Assembly (NCBI RefSeq): GCF_002902945.1
Contig: NZ_CP026101.1
Location: forward strand, 3,286,001 to 3,350,000
DNA length: 64,000 nucleotides
Origin: Paraburkholderia caribensis
Lineage (GTDB): Bacteria > Pseudomonadota > Gammaproteobacteria > Burkholderiales > Burkholderiaceae
Direction: 5' to 3'
Shown: piece by piece, positions 8,161 through 16,365 of the stretch
Layout: each line of letters opens with the position of its first letter
How positions within the stretch are numbered: position 1 is the first letter of the stretch
The notes under the pieces: generated by a model
Seen by the model: only the letters and a program-made list of their open reading frames with translations
Told to the model about the DNA's origin: nothing
Database searches by the model: none
Translations under genes and position numbers: made by a program

Positions 8161-9300
8161 TCAAACATTGAGAGTGACGGCGGGCTCGCGGTCCAGCCGG
8201 AACAGCTCGCTCCAGCGCGCGTTGCGCTGCCAGTCGGCAAAACCGTCGGAATCGGCGACCCGGCCATCGAGCAGCGCCGACGCGAGCCGCACTGCTTCGC
8301 CCGCGACTTCGGGCACGATCATGTAGCCGTGCCGGTACAGCCCGTTCACGCGCAGCGTGCTCGCGCCGTCCCACAGCAGCACGGGACGATGGTCGGGCAA
8401 GGTGGGCCGGCATTGCGAGTTCAGTTCGAGAATGCGCGCCTCGCCGAAACCGGGATGAACCGAAAATGCCGCGCTCAGCAATTCGAGCGCCGAGCGCACG
8501 CTGACGGGCGACATATCCTCGCCCTCCACTTCCGTCGCGCCGATCACATAGAGATCGTCCTGCTTCGGCGCGATATAGAGCGGATAGCGCGGATGCAGCA
8601 GGCGCACCGGTCGCGTCAGATCGATGCCGGGCGCGTGCACGCGCGCGACTTCGCCGCGGATGCCGCGCAGCGTCGGCATGACGGGCTTCGCGCCCAGCCC
8701 GCGGCAATCGATCGTGACCTTCGCGGGCGGCAACGCGCCGTCGTCAACGGACGTGTTCCAGTGCGTCTCGACGCCCCGTTGCGCCAGTCCCGCAGCCAGC
8801 GCCGACAGCACCTGGCGGTTATCGAGCTGGCCCTCGTGCGGCAGCAGCCAGCCTTGCGTGAAGCGGCCGGCGAGCGCGGGCTCGGCCGCGCCGACCTGCG
8901 CGCCTGCCAGCGCGACGAGTCCGCCGTCGAGCAGTTCGGCGGGCGCGTTGGCGCGCAGCCGCCGCTCGAAGAGCGGCGCCTCGGCGCGATCGCTGTGATG
9001 CCAGACGATCAGCGAGCCGTTGCGCTGGAAAAACACCGGCTCGGGCAATTGCGCGAGCAAGGTCGGCCACGTTTCCAGCGACGCCGCGCCCAGCCGAGTA
9101 ATCAGCAGTTCGGCGCTGGCGGCCTCGGCGAGCGGCGCAAGCATCGCGGCGGCCACCCACGCGGCCGCCTGCGAGCCCGCCGCGTCGCCGCGCTCATAAA
9201 GCGCCACGCGATGCCCTTCGCCCGCGAGTTGCCACGCGACGAGACGCCCGCACAGCCCGCCGCCGATTACGGCGAAATCCGGTTGAGCAGAAGTCCTCAT
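8161..9300 (-). CDS. thiO: glycine oxidase ThiO (FAD-dependent)
   Basis: 379 residues with an N-terminal dinucleotide-binding motif (FAVIGGGLCGRLVAWQLAGEG, Gly-rich at residues 12-17) and the DAO fold, including the C-terminal LRVNGLYRHGYMIVPEVAGE, which binds the FAD. ThiO oxidises glycine to dehydroglycine for ThiG in aerobic thiamine synthesis. Its position before thiS and thiG supports this over a generic DAO. The ATG overlaps the stop of a 36-codon reading frame (ATGA). Confidence 0.92.
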   Translation of the reverse strand: MRTSAQPDFAVIGGGLCGRLVAWQLAGEGHRVALYERGDAAGSQAAAWVAAAMLAPLAEAASAELLITRLGAASLETWPTLLAQLPEPVFFQRNGSLIVWHHSDRAEAPLFERRLRANAPAELLDGGLVALAGAQVGAAEPALAGRFTQGWLLPHEGQLDNRQVLSALAAGLAQRGVETHWNTSVDDGALPPAKVTIDCRGLGAKPVMPTLRGIRGEVARVHAPGIDLTRPVRLLHPRYPLYIAPKQDDLYVIGATEVEGEDMSPVSVRSALELLSAAFSVHPGFGEARILELNSQCRPTLPDHRPVLLWDGASTLRVNGLYRHGYMIVPEVAGEAVRLASALLDGRVADSDGFADWQRNARWSELFRLDREPAVTLNV

Positions 9301-9407
9301 CGTGCGGCTCCAAAGCGAACCTGCCGCGCCGCAAACCGCGCGCCGACAACGAAGCGACGGGCGTAACCCGCAGCAATAAAGCGAATAGGTGAAAAATGAG
9401 CGGTCAT
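9297..9407 (-). CDS. small coupled ORF in the thi leader (36 residues, unknown)
   Basis: A short frame between the TPP riboswitch and thiO. Its ATG is preceded by AAAGGA at good spacing, and its TGA overlaps the thiO ATG, so thiO may be translated by coupling. The peptide (starting MTAHFSPIRFIAAGYARRFV) is basic and Arg-rich with no known domain. It could be a leader peptide, a remnant of a permease that precedes thiO in some relatives, or chance. An in-frame extension to 9488 has no Shine-Dalgarno. Confidence 0.35.
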   Translation of the reverse strand: MTAHFSPIRFIAAGYARRFVVGARFAARQVRFGAAR

Positions 9408-9550
9408 CGAATCCTTTCCGTACGGCAAAGTGCGCACGTACCCAAGGACGAAACCGGCGGGCAAGGCCAGCCGGGCATGGGCGCTCACGAAAAACGGGAA
9501 CGCCGCCCCGGCGGAAGGAGAACTTCCAGGAAATACTTCCCGAAAACTTC

Positions 9551-9637
9551 CCGCGCCGGTATTACCCGGATCGGGTGCGAAGGGTCTCTCTCAGCCTCGC
9601 TGCAGCGACTGCCAGCGCACGAAGCACCCCTGTTTCG
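9551..9637 (-). promoter_or_regulatory. TPP riboswitch (THI box) controlling thiOSGE
   Basis: Read on the minus strand, all conserved blocks are present in order: ACAGGGGTGC (9624-9633), GGCTGAGA (about 9589-9596), ACCC, and GATCCGGGTAATACCGG (9556-9572). Spacing matches the TPP aptamer, with a variable P3 arm between the first two blocks. It begins within a few bases of the start site predicted from the promoter at 9646-9675. In proteobacteria TPP binding usually blocks translation or causes termination. The expression platform would lie in 9408-9550, where I see no U-tract terminator. Confidence 0.95.
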
Positions 9638-9645
9638 TCCGGACC

Positions 9646-9675
9646 ATTAGACCATAAAAGCTGCGCGCGCCGCAA
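9646..9675 (-). promoter_or_regulatory. probable sigma-70 promoter of the thi operon
   Basis: On the minus strand TTGCGG (9670-9675) and TCTAAT (9646-9651, five of six matches to consensus) are 18 bp apart. The expected start point near 9639 coincides with the 5' end of the riboswitch, which supports the call despite the weak -35. Confidence 0.5.
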
Positions 9676-9958
9676 ACCCGGGCAGACCTCAATCGGCCGC
9701 GGCTGATTTTGGCGAGGTTCCCTGTTGCTCTGGCACAATGGCACGCGTCAATGCGGACGGAATGCCGCGCCAGTGCAAGGCCTTTGTCGGGTTTGCGCGG
9801 CTGCGCCGAGGCGAGGTGAAACGTCCGCTTAAGTTCAGATTAAGTCGGTGCCGGAACAATCGCAGCCGGGCCATCAACCCGGCGGGATGCGACAGCAGCA
9901 CCAAGCCGCTGCGCAATGCGTCCCGTCGCCGCCCGGCTGACCGTATGAAAGGATGCTT

Positions 9959-11692
9959 ATGATCGACAACTCGAAAAATCCGGCGGACATCACCGCGTGG
10001 GGCCTCATCAAGCCCTACTGGGTGTCCGAGGATCGATGGAAAGCGCGGGGCCTGCTCGCGCTCGTCATCGCGATGAATATGACGATGGTCGCGGCCAACG
10101 TCTGGTTCAACAGCTGGCAGCGCACGTTCTTCGACGCGATCCAGCAGTACAACTATCCCGTCTTCAAATATTCGCTGCTGCAGTTCACGGTCATTGCGCT
10201 CGCGCTGATCCTGCTCGGCTCGTACCGGACCTACTTCCGGCAAATGCTCGAATTCCGCTGGCGGCAGTGGCTCACCAACCGCTATCTGAACGACTGGCTG
10301 GGTGATCGCGCGTACTACCGGATCGAGCGCGACAATCTCGCCGACAACCCCGACCAGCGGGTTTCGGCCGACCTGCAAGGGTTGGCCAGCGCTTCGCTGA
10401 ATCTGTCGCTCGGCCTGCTGTCGACCACGGTCACGCTGTTCTCGTTCATCGTGATCCTGTGGAATCTGTCGGGCGCGTTCGCGTTCCACATGTTCGGCAC
10501 GGAGTTTTCGATTCCGGGTTACATGGTGTGGGCGGCGCTGATCTACGCGGCCGTCGGCTCGTGGGTCACGCATAAGGTCAACCATCCGCTGGTGTCGATC
10601 AACTACCAGCAACAGCGTGTGGAAGCCGACTTCCGTTTCTCGCTGATCCGCATCCGCGAAAACGCCGATCAGATCGCGCTGTATCAGGGCGAGCGCTCGG
10701 AAGAGCAGCAGCTCAAGGGCGTGTTCTCGCACATCCGCGAAAACTGGCGCCTCATCATGCGCTTCACGCGGCGCTTCAATATCGTCGTCATCAGTTACTC
10801 GCAGCTGGCTATCGTCTTTCCGTACATCGCGGCGGCGCCGAAATACTTTTCGAAGAGCATCTCGTTCGGCATGTACCAGCAGGTGACGGGCGCGTTCGGC
10901 ACGGTCAGCGATTCATTCTCCTGGTTCATCAACAATTACGATTCACTCGCCGAGTGGCGCGCCACCGTCAACCGTCTGCGGGAATTCCATCGCGTGATGC
11001 GCTCGCAGCATCTGCATGAGTCGGTCGTCGAAGGCACCGCGCACGGCGGCATCAACGTGCACGTCACGGATACCGATTCGATCGAAGTAACGAATCTCCG
11101 TCTGCAGCGTCCCAACGGCGAGCCGATGGCGAACGTCGGCTCGTTCACCATCGCGCCGAAAACGCGCTGGCTGGTGCGCGGGCCTTCGGGCGCGGGCAAG
11201 AGCACCTTGATGCGCACGCTCGCGGGCCTGTGGCCATTCGGCGAAGGCACGATCGAAAAGCCCGCGGATGCAAAGCTGCTGTTCATCCCTCAACGCAGCT
11301 ATCTGCCCATCGGCACGCTGAAGGCGGCGCTCTGTTATCCGTCGGAGGCTTCCGCCTATTCGGACGAAGCGTGCCGCGACGTGCTCACGGTGTGCCGCTT
11401 GCCTGAACTAGCGGAGCGCCTCGGCGAATCGGCGCATTGGGAACGCTCGCTGTCGCCGGGCGAGCAGCAACGTCTTGCCGCAGCGCGCGCGTTGCTGCAA
11501 CAGCCTGACTTCCTGTTCCTCGACGAAGCGACGAGCGCGCTCGATCCCGAGAACGAAAGCATCATCTACAACGCGCTGATCGAGCGTCTGCCGAACGCGG
11601 CGATTGTCAGCGTCGCGCATCGCAAGACGCTCGAAGCGTTCCACGACCATACGCTGTTCATCGAGCGCGCGGTCGAGCGCGAGGCCGCGTGA
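9959..11692 (+). CDS. SbmA/YddA-type ABC exporter, fused membrane and ATPase domains
   Basis: 577 residues. The N-terminal half is a six-helix membrane domain of the SbmA/BacA-like family (AALTNRYLNDWLGD-type region, seen here as RQWLTNRYLNDWL, then YRIERDNLADNPDQRVSADL). The C-terminal half is an ABC ATPase: Walker A GPSGAGKS, signature LSPGEQQRLAAARALL, Walker B FLFLDEATSALD and switch His in VAHRKTLE. Relatives move peptides, vitamins or fatty acids across the inner membrane. The substrate here is unknown. The ATG at 9959 has AAAGGA just upstream; an ATG two codons earlier is poorly spaced. It overlaps the following SDR gene. Confidence 0.88.
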   Translation: MIDNSKNPADITAWGLIKPYWVSEDRWKARGLLALVIAMNMTMVAANVWFNSWQRTFFDAIQQYNYPVFKYSLLQFTVIALALILLGSYRTYFRQMLEFRWRQWLTNRYLNDWLGDRAYYRIERDNLADNPDQRVSADLQGLASASLNLSLGLLSTTVTLFSFIVILWNLSGAFAFHMFGTEFSIPGYMVWAALIYAAVGSWVTHKVNHPLVSINYQQQRVEADFRFSLIRIRENADQIALYQGERSEEQQLKGVFSHIRENWRLIMRFTRRFNIVVISYSQLAIVFPYIAAAPKYFSKSISFGMYQQVTGAFGTVSDSFSWFINNYDSLAEWRATVNRLREFHRVMRSQHLHESVVEGTAHGGINVHVTDTDSIEVTNLRLQRPNGEPMANVGSFTIAPKTRWLVRGPSGAGKSTLMRTLAGLWPFGEGTIEKPADAKLLFIPQRSYLPIGTLKAALCYPSEASAYSDEACRDVLTVCRLPELAERLGESAHWERSLSPGEQQRLAAARALLQQPDFLFLDEATSALDPENESIIYNALIERLPNAAIVSVAHRKTLEAFHDHTLFIERAVEREAA

Positions 11693-12462
11693 GCGACGCG
11701 TCGTTCGAGAGCGTCGTGCTGGTGACGGGCGCGGGCTCCGGCATCGGCGCCGCGCTCGCCCGGCGCATCGCCGCGCCGCGCGTCGCGCTGATGCTGCACG
11801 CGCGCGGCGCGGACGATGCATCGCGTGCGCGGCTCGATCAGGTCGCGGCGACCTGCGCGGCGAGCGGCGCGACGTGCGCAACGGTGCTTGCCGATCTCGC
11901 CGAACGCGGCGCGTCCGAACATGCCGTTCATCAGACGCTCGCGCGTTTTGGCGCGCTCGACCAGATCGTGGCCAACGCGGGACACGCCCAGCGTCAAACC
12001 ATCGGCACGCTGGATTTCGATGCGCTCGCGGAGTCGTTCGCGGCGATGCCCGCTGCGTTCGCCGCGCTCGTCAAACGGGCGGCGCCTGCGCTCGAAACAT
12101 CGAAACGCGGGCGCGTCGTGGCCGTGAGTTCGTTCGTCGCGCATCGCTATCGCGCGGACTCGGCGTTTGCGGGCACGGCTGCCGCGAAAGCCGCGCTCGA
12201 GTCGCTGGCAAAAACGGCGGCCGCCGAACTTGCGCAGCACGGGGTCACGGTGAATTGCGTCGCGCCGGGTTATACGCGCAAGGATCGCGGACCGAGCGCG
12301 GAGAATGCGCCCGCGTGGGCGCGCGCGGCGGAGGCGACGCCGCTCGGGCAGGTCGCCGAACCCGACGACGTTGCCGCGCTGATCGCCTTTCTGCTTTCCG
12401 ACTCCGCGCGCCACATCACGGGTCAGGTGATTCATGTCGATGGCGGGCTGACGCTCGGTTGA
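11689..12462 (+). CDS. SDR-family protein lacking the usual catalytic tyrosine
   Basis: 257 residues with a Rossmann fold: VLVTGAGSGIGAALARRIA near residues 8-26, NAGHAQ in the NAG position, VVAVSSFVAH with the catalytic-region Ser, and a C-terminal GQVIHVDGGLTLG as in classical SDRs. The YxxxK motif reads TAAAK (FAGTAAAKAALES), so Tyr is replaced by Thr while Lys is kept. It starts at GTG, overlapping the stop of the upstream exporter (GTGA), which implies coupled expression. It may have lost oxidoreductase activity or use a different acid. Its function is unknown. Confidence 0.85.
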   Translation: MSDASFESVVLVTGAGSGIGAALARRIAAPRVALMLHARGADDASRARLDQVAATCAASGATCATVLADLAERGASEHAVHQTLARFGALDQIVANAGHAQRQTIGTLDFDALAESFAAMPAAFAALVKRAAPALETSKRGRVVAVSSFVAHRYRADSAFAGTAAAKAALESLAKTAAAELAQHGVTVNCVAPGYTRKDRGPSAENAPAWARAAEATPLGQVAEPDDVAALIAFLLSDSARHITGQVIHVDGGLTLG

Positions 12463-12658
12463 GCGGCGCGCGAGTCTTACGCACTCGCAGCCGGCGCAAC
12501 ATCCTGAAAGACTCTCGAACAGTTCGAAAGCACTTTCGAAGCGCATGCGCTGTTCCGTGCTTTGCGCGCGGGCATTTCCAGCGACGATTGCATCGTGGGC
12601 CAAACGCTCCCCTGGCGCAGCCCGCGACGCAATTTCAACGTCACTGGAAATACCTGCC

Positions 12659-13156
12659 ATGTCATTCGACCGCCGCCTCCCCTCGCTTTCCCGTTTGTCT
12701 CTTCGTCTCACGCAGGCCGGCCGCGACGCCGCGCTGACGGCCACGGCCGCGCTGCTGTTTGCGACGGCTGCGAACGCCGCGCAGATCACGCCTGTGAAGC
12801 AGGCCGAGCCCGCCGACGTCTGCCCTGCGCTGTCGCACATCGTGTCGTCCGCCGACTTCAAGAAGCTGCGCGACGAGCCTGCCGCGACGCTGCCGGGCGT
12901 CGATCCGATCGACGACTGCCGCGCCAACGCGCATTCGTACGACTGCCGCTGGCGCGCGCACTGGGAAGCCGACGGCTTCGTTAACGATCCGCTCGAAGAA
13001 ATCGGCGCGGATATCGCTGCGTGCTTCCCGAACGTCGTGCACGACATCAACACGCCGACGCGCCAGCACTTCATCGTGAAGACGGCCGATCGCCGCGTGA
13101 GCGTCACGGCGAGCGTGCAAGGCCAGAACGAACTGCGTCTGCGCATTGCGCGCTGA
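12659..13156 (+). CDS. predicted secreted protein, unknown function
   Basis: 165 residues from the ATG at 12659, which has GGAA upstream; the frame extends further 5' but that part looks non-coding. Residues 1-44 form a signal peptide with a basic n-region and the core AALTATAALLFATAANA. The mature part has four Cys (VCPAL, DDCR, YDCRW, AACFPN) suited to two disulfides, and an Asp/Glu-rich middle. I do not recognise the family. A small predicted lipoprotein gene follows on the same strand. Confidence 0.7.
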   Translation: MSFDRRLPSLSRLSLRLTQAGRDAALTATAALLFATAANAAQITPVKQAEPADVCPALSHIVSSADFKKLRDEPAATLPGVDPIDDCRANAHSYDCRWRAHWEADGFVNDPLEEIGADIAACFPNVVHDINTPTRQHFIVKTADRRVSVTASVQGQNELRLRIAR

Positions 13157-13209
13157 GCGTTCCTGACACGGCCCGACGTTATCTCACTCAGTCTGCTCGC
13201 GAGCGCATC

Positions 13210-13794
13210 GTGATCGTCACTTCATTCGCGCATGTTTTGCGGTTCTTGCTCGCGGCGTGTTGTTTGATGTCGCTGGGCGGTTGCGCGTGGACGCTGATCA
13301 CGGCCGCCGATGCGACGGGTTCCGTGATTCAGGCGGGCTACGCGATCGCGTCGAATTATTCGTCGCCGACGTTCATCAACGGACGGCGCGCGAAGATCAG
13401 CGCGGTTTGCATCGAGGTGAACCAGCTGGTTTCGGTTGGCGACTTCGTGCCTGCGTTGCAGCTTGCGCTCGATAAGCGCGGGATTCGCTCGGATGTGTAT
13501 AACCCGGGGACGTCGCCGGCCGGGTGCGAGGCGCGGCTCGTGTACAACGCGTCTGTCGACTACGGGCGCCGCTCGTTCAGTGACGAACCGACTCAGTATC
13601 TTTCCATGATCGATCTCACGCTGATTCAGCATGGGCGGATTCTTGTCACCGCGCGGTATCAGACGGGTGGGCTTGGGGTTGATCGGTATTCGAGTGCTTC
13701 GGTCAAGCTTGATGGGTTGATCGGTAAGATGGTCGTCGATCAGATCGCTGAGTTGCAGCCTGAAAGTATTCAGACTTCTTCTATTGGGAAGTGA
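13210..13794 (+). CDS. predicted lipoprotein, unknown function
   Basis: From the GTG at 13210 the protein has 194 residues with a short signal peptide ending in LMSLGGC, a clear lipobox. The start is chosen because it gives a normal n-region (VIVTSFAHVLRFLLAACC); upstream in-frame sequence is basic and out of character. The mature part has a paired-Cys pattern (VCIEVN, AGCEARL) and regular alternating hydrophobic strands (YLSMIDLTLIQHGRILVTARYQ). Probably envelope-located. No family recognised. It sits 53 bp after another secreted-protein gene. Confidence 0.72.
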   Translation: MIVTSFAHVLRFLLAACCLMSLGGCAWTLITAADATGSVIQAGYAIASNYSSPTFINGRRAKISAVCIEVNQLVSVGDFVPALQLALDKRGIRSDVYNPGTSPAGCEARLVYNASVDYGRRSFSDEPTQYLSMIDLTLIQHGRILVTARYQTGGLGVDRYSSASVKLDGLIGKMVVDQIAELQPESIQTSSIGK

Positions 13795-13873
13795 TGCTGT
13801 GTAGCGTTTTGGTTTGCTTTGCTTTGCTTTGCTTTGCGATGGCAACGCCGCGTGGTGTGCTTGTCCTTACCTT

Positions 13874-14525
13874 GGCATCCGCGATTCGTTAGCTCGCCTC
13901 AAGCGTCGCCCCTGTGCGGGGCGGCACCTACTTTTCTTTGCCGCCGCAAAGAAAAGTAGGCAAAAGAAAGCGGCTCACACCGCCAGCGCTAGTACTTGCC
14001 TGAGGGCCCCCAAAGGTTCTTACGCTTCACACGGCAACCACGTGACCTGTGCTCGTTGCCAACGCTCTGAATGAGCGCCTCACCCGCTTCACGCCCCCGT
14101 TTTTCAGGACGCCGCGCCAGACAGTCTACCGCCGCCCAGGTGGCAAACTGTGTGTCGGCTTTCGCGCCATACGCGCACCACTCCGGACCGATAGCGCATG
14201 CGTCCCACCCTGTAAGAGCGCCAGGCCATACGACGCGACAACCTACACACAGTTTGCCACCTGGGCGGCACATACCATTCGCTGCCGCTGGCTCATGTAC
14301 GGGTGTTTGAAGCGGGTGAGGCGTTCATTCGAAGCGCTGGCAACGGGCACCAGTCAGAGCGTTGCCGAGTGAAGTGTGGGGCCGTTGGGGGCCCGTGGAC
14401 AAAGGTCAAGGGCTGGCGGTGTGAGCCGCTTTCTTTTGCCTACTTTTCTTTGCGGCGGCAAAGAAAAGTAGGTGCCGCCCCGCACAGGGGCGACGCTTGA
14501 AGCGAGCTAACGAATCGCGGATGCC
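13874..14525 (+). repeat. 652-bp nested palindromic repeat element, copy A
   Basis: Two 114-bp arms (13874-13987 and 14412-14525) are inverted repeats with about one mismatch. Each arm carries its own hairpin with the centre TTTGCCGCCGCAAA flanked by CTACTTTTC/GAAAAGTAG. Inside, a perfect 25-bp inverted pair (14131-14155 and 14245-14269) encloses about 89 bp. The core between is asymmetric, giving the element an orientation. A second copy of identical total length lies at 24948-27084, inverted and split by an IS. Short reading frames inside have no gene-like features. The rest of the 13795-14777 gap holds a TTTGC pentamer run (13813-13837), a 40-bp satellite duplication and an A/C-rich stretch. 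Confidence 0.9.
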
Positions 14526-14590
14526 AGCGAAAAAACCAAAACACCGAACGGCGACGCCTGAAGCGAGCTAACAAATTGCGGATGCCAGCA
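14490..14590 (+). repeat. 40-bp satellite duplication at the edge of copy A
   Basis: The outer 40 bp of the right arm (14490-14530, beginning GCGACGCTTGAAGCGAGCTA) recurs with a few differences at 14551-14590, separated by about 20 A-rich bases. The same unit borders copy B at 24884-24922, 24945-24983 and about 27049-27089. Confidence 0.8.
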
Positions 14591-14777
14591 CAAAGCCCAA
14601 AACACCAAAACAGACCGCACGGCAACGCCACCCCAAAAAAATCAAACCGCGCCTGCCCGCGCAGCAAAAAGCCAAAAACCAAAAACCAAAAAGCAAAAAC
14701 CAAACCTCTTACGCATGAAAGATTTCGAAAGCACCCCCAGCTTCCGCGCGAAGCGCACCCCAACTACTATCGCCAGG

Positions 14778-15524
14778 ATGAACTCATCCATTATGGTCGT
14801 CGACGACGACCCCGTCGTCCGCGACATCGTGCGCGACTATCTGCAAGGCCGTGGCTTCACGGTATCCGTGCTCGAGAACGGCATGGCGCTGCAACAGGCA
14901 CTGCAGCACGAACGTCCCGCACTCGTCGTGCTCGACATCATGATGCCCGAGCTGGACGGTATCAGCGCACTACGCGCGCTGCGCCTCGCAGGCGACAACA
15001 TCCCCGTGATCCTGCTGACCGCGCGCGCGGATGTGATCGACCGTGTGATCGGTCTCGAACTGGGTGCGGACGACTATCTCGGCAAACCCTTCGACCCGAG
15101 CGAACTCGTCGCGCGTATCCGCAGCGTGCTGCGCCGACGCGAAAGCGCGGCGCCGAGCGCGCCCGAAAATCGCGCGCCCTATCGCTTCGGCCGCTTCGAA
15201 GTGAATTTTCCCGCGCGCGAACTGCGCCGCGACGGCGAACGCATCGCCCTGCGCTCCAGCGAATTCGCCATGCTCAAAGTGTTCGTCTCGCACGCGATGA
15301 CCGTGCTCACACGCGCGCAACTGCTCGAAAAACTCCACGGCGGCACCGATACGCACCGCAATCGCAGCCTCGATGTGTCGATCTGGCGCTTGCGCCGGCT
15401 GATCGAAGTCGATCCGTCCGAGCCGCGCTACGTGCAGACCGTGTGGGGCAAAGGCTATGTGTTCGTGCCGGATGGCGAGATCGGAGCAGCGGAACGTTAC
15501 GACGCCCCCGTCGCGAATCTCTGA
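14778..15524 (+). CDS. OmpR-family response regulator without an adjacent kinase
   Basis: 248 residues: receiver domain (MVVDDDPVVRD with the acidic pair, phosphoacceptor Asp in VVLDIMMPELDG, LLTAR, ADDYLGKPFDP with the conserved Lys), then a winged-helix DNA-binding domain (FEVNFPARELRRDGE to YVQTVWGKGYVFVPDGE). I chose the ATG at 14778 because it aligns with the start of the paralogue at 17959 and has AGG just upstream; an ATG at 14715 adds 21 odd residues. No kinase is adjacent. It is closely similar to the regulator at 17959 and may share or have lost its partner. Confidence 0.9.
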   Translation: MNSSIMVVDDDPVVRDIVRDYLQGRGFTVSVLENGMALQQALQHERPALVVLDIMMPELDGISALRALRLAGDNIPVILLTARADVIDRVIGLELGADDYLGKPFDPSELVARIRSVLRRRESAAPSAPENRAPYRFGRFEVNFPARELRRDGERIALRSSEFAMLKVFVSHAMTVLTRAQLLEKLHGGTDTHRNRSLDVSIWRLRRLIEVDPSEPRYVQTVWGKGYVFVPDGEIGAAERYDAPVANL

Positions 15525-15624
15525 CGCTCCGCGGCGCCGCGCTTCACGCACAGATCGGCATGCGCCGGCAGCTTGCGCGCGAACTCGAGAACCACCGCGC
15601 GACCCGCGCCGCCCGCGCAAAGCA

Positions 15625-16311
15625 TCAGAACGTCAATACGCTCATGAACATGCGCTGCAGCCACCCAAGCGTCGTCGAATCGGCAAGCATGCCCTGCCCC
15701 GCCTGCTCGATACGCGCATTCGCTACCTTGCTCGACGCAACGTAGTTCCCCGACTCGATATCCTTCGGGTTCACGATGCCCGACAGACGCAGCCGGTCCC
15801 GGTTGCCGCCCATCGAAATCAGCTTCTCGCCCGACACGACCAGGTTGCCAGTCGGCATCGTGCCGATCACCGTGACGGCCAGCGTCCCCGTCATGCCGCT
15901 CGTGTCGGCAATCGAGCCCTGACCCTTGAAGGTCGTGCTCGCCGAGCCGATATTGAACAGCCGCGCCAGACGCGCCGCCGTTCCCGTCGATTTGTCGGCG
16001 GCTTCGGCCGTGATGTCGCTCGCGCGGCTCGCCTGCGCATTCGTGCTGTTCGAGCCGGTGTACGACTCGGACAAACGGATCGTCAGCACGTCGCCGATGT
16101 GCTGCGCGCGCGGCGTCTCGTACAGCAGAATCCCCGTGCCCGCCTGGAAGATCGCGCCCTGCGTGTTCACGTTGAGCGGCGCAGTCGACAGCGGCGGCAG
16201 CATCGGCGTGTCGACAATCGAATCTTTCGTGCTGCCGCAACCGGCGAGCGCGTAGAAGACGGCGGCGCTCGTCAGCACGGCGGCCGCGCGTGGCATGTGC
16301 ATGGCGTTCAT
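15625..16311 (-). CDS. orphan FlgH-like flagellar L-ring lipoprotein
   Basis: 228 residues. The signal peptide ends in LAGC (lipobox). The body matches FlgH: GDVLTIRLSESYTGSNST, FKGQGSIADTSGMTGTLAVT, PTGNLVVSGEKLISM, LRLSGIVNPKDI and the C-terminal GWLQRMF. FlgH forms the outer-membrane ring around the flagellar rod and is normally encoded with flgI in a large operon. No other flagellar gene is present here. The neighbours are three small genes encoding secreted or unknown proteins on the same strand. It may be a redundant flgH or a ring protein of another envelope complex. Confidence 0.85.
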   Translation of the reverse strand: MNAMHMPRAAAVLTSAAVFYALAGCGSTKDSIVDTPMLPPLSTAPLNVNTQGAIFQAGTGILLYETPRAQHIGDVLTIRLSESYTGSNSTNAQASRASDITAEAADKSTGTAARLARLFNIGSASTTFKGQGSIADTSGMTGTLAVTVIGTMPTGNLVVSGEKLISMGGNRDRLRLSGIVNPKDIESGNYVASSKVANARIEQAGQGMLADSTTLGWLQRMFMSVLTF

Positions 16312-16365
16312 GGTGTGTCGTGCCTTTGCGTGTGTTTAAGCAACGAAGCCAATCGAAATCTCCCG

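Noticed and set aside
9689..10732. 347-codon minus-strand frame overlapping the SbmA-like exporter
   Set aside because: Shadow frame; the plus strand has clear ABC transporter motifs.
14049..14372. ORFs of 80-110 codons inside palindrome copy A
   Set aside because: They exist because inverted repeats mirror the same reading frames; proteins share the repeat-encoded GGKLCVG-like string and have no start signals.
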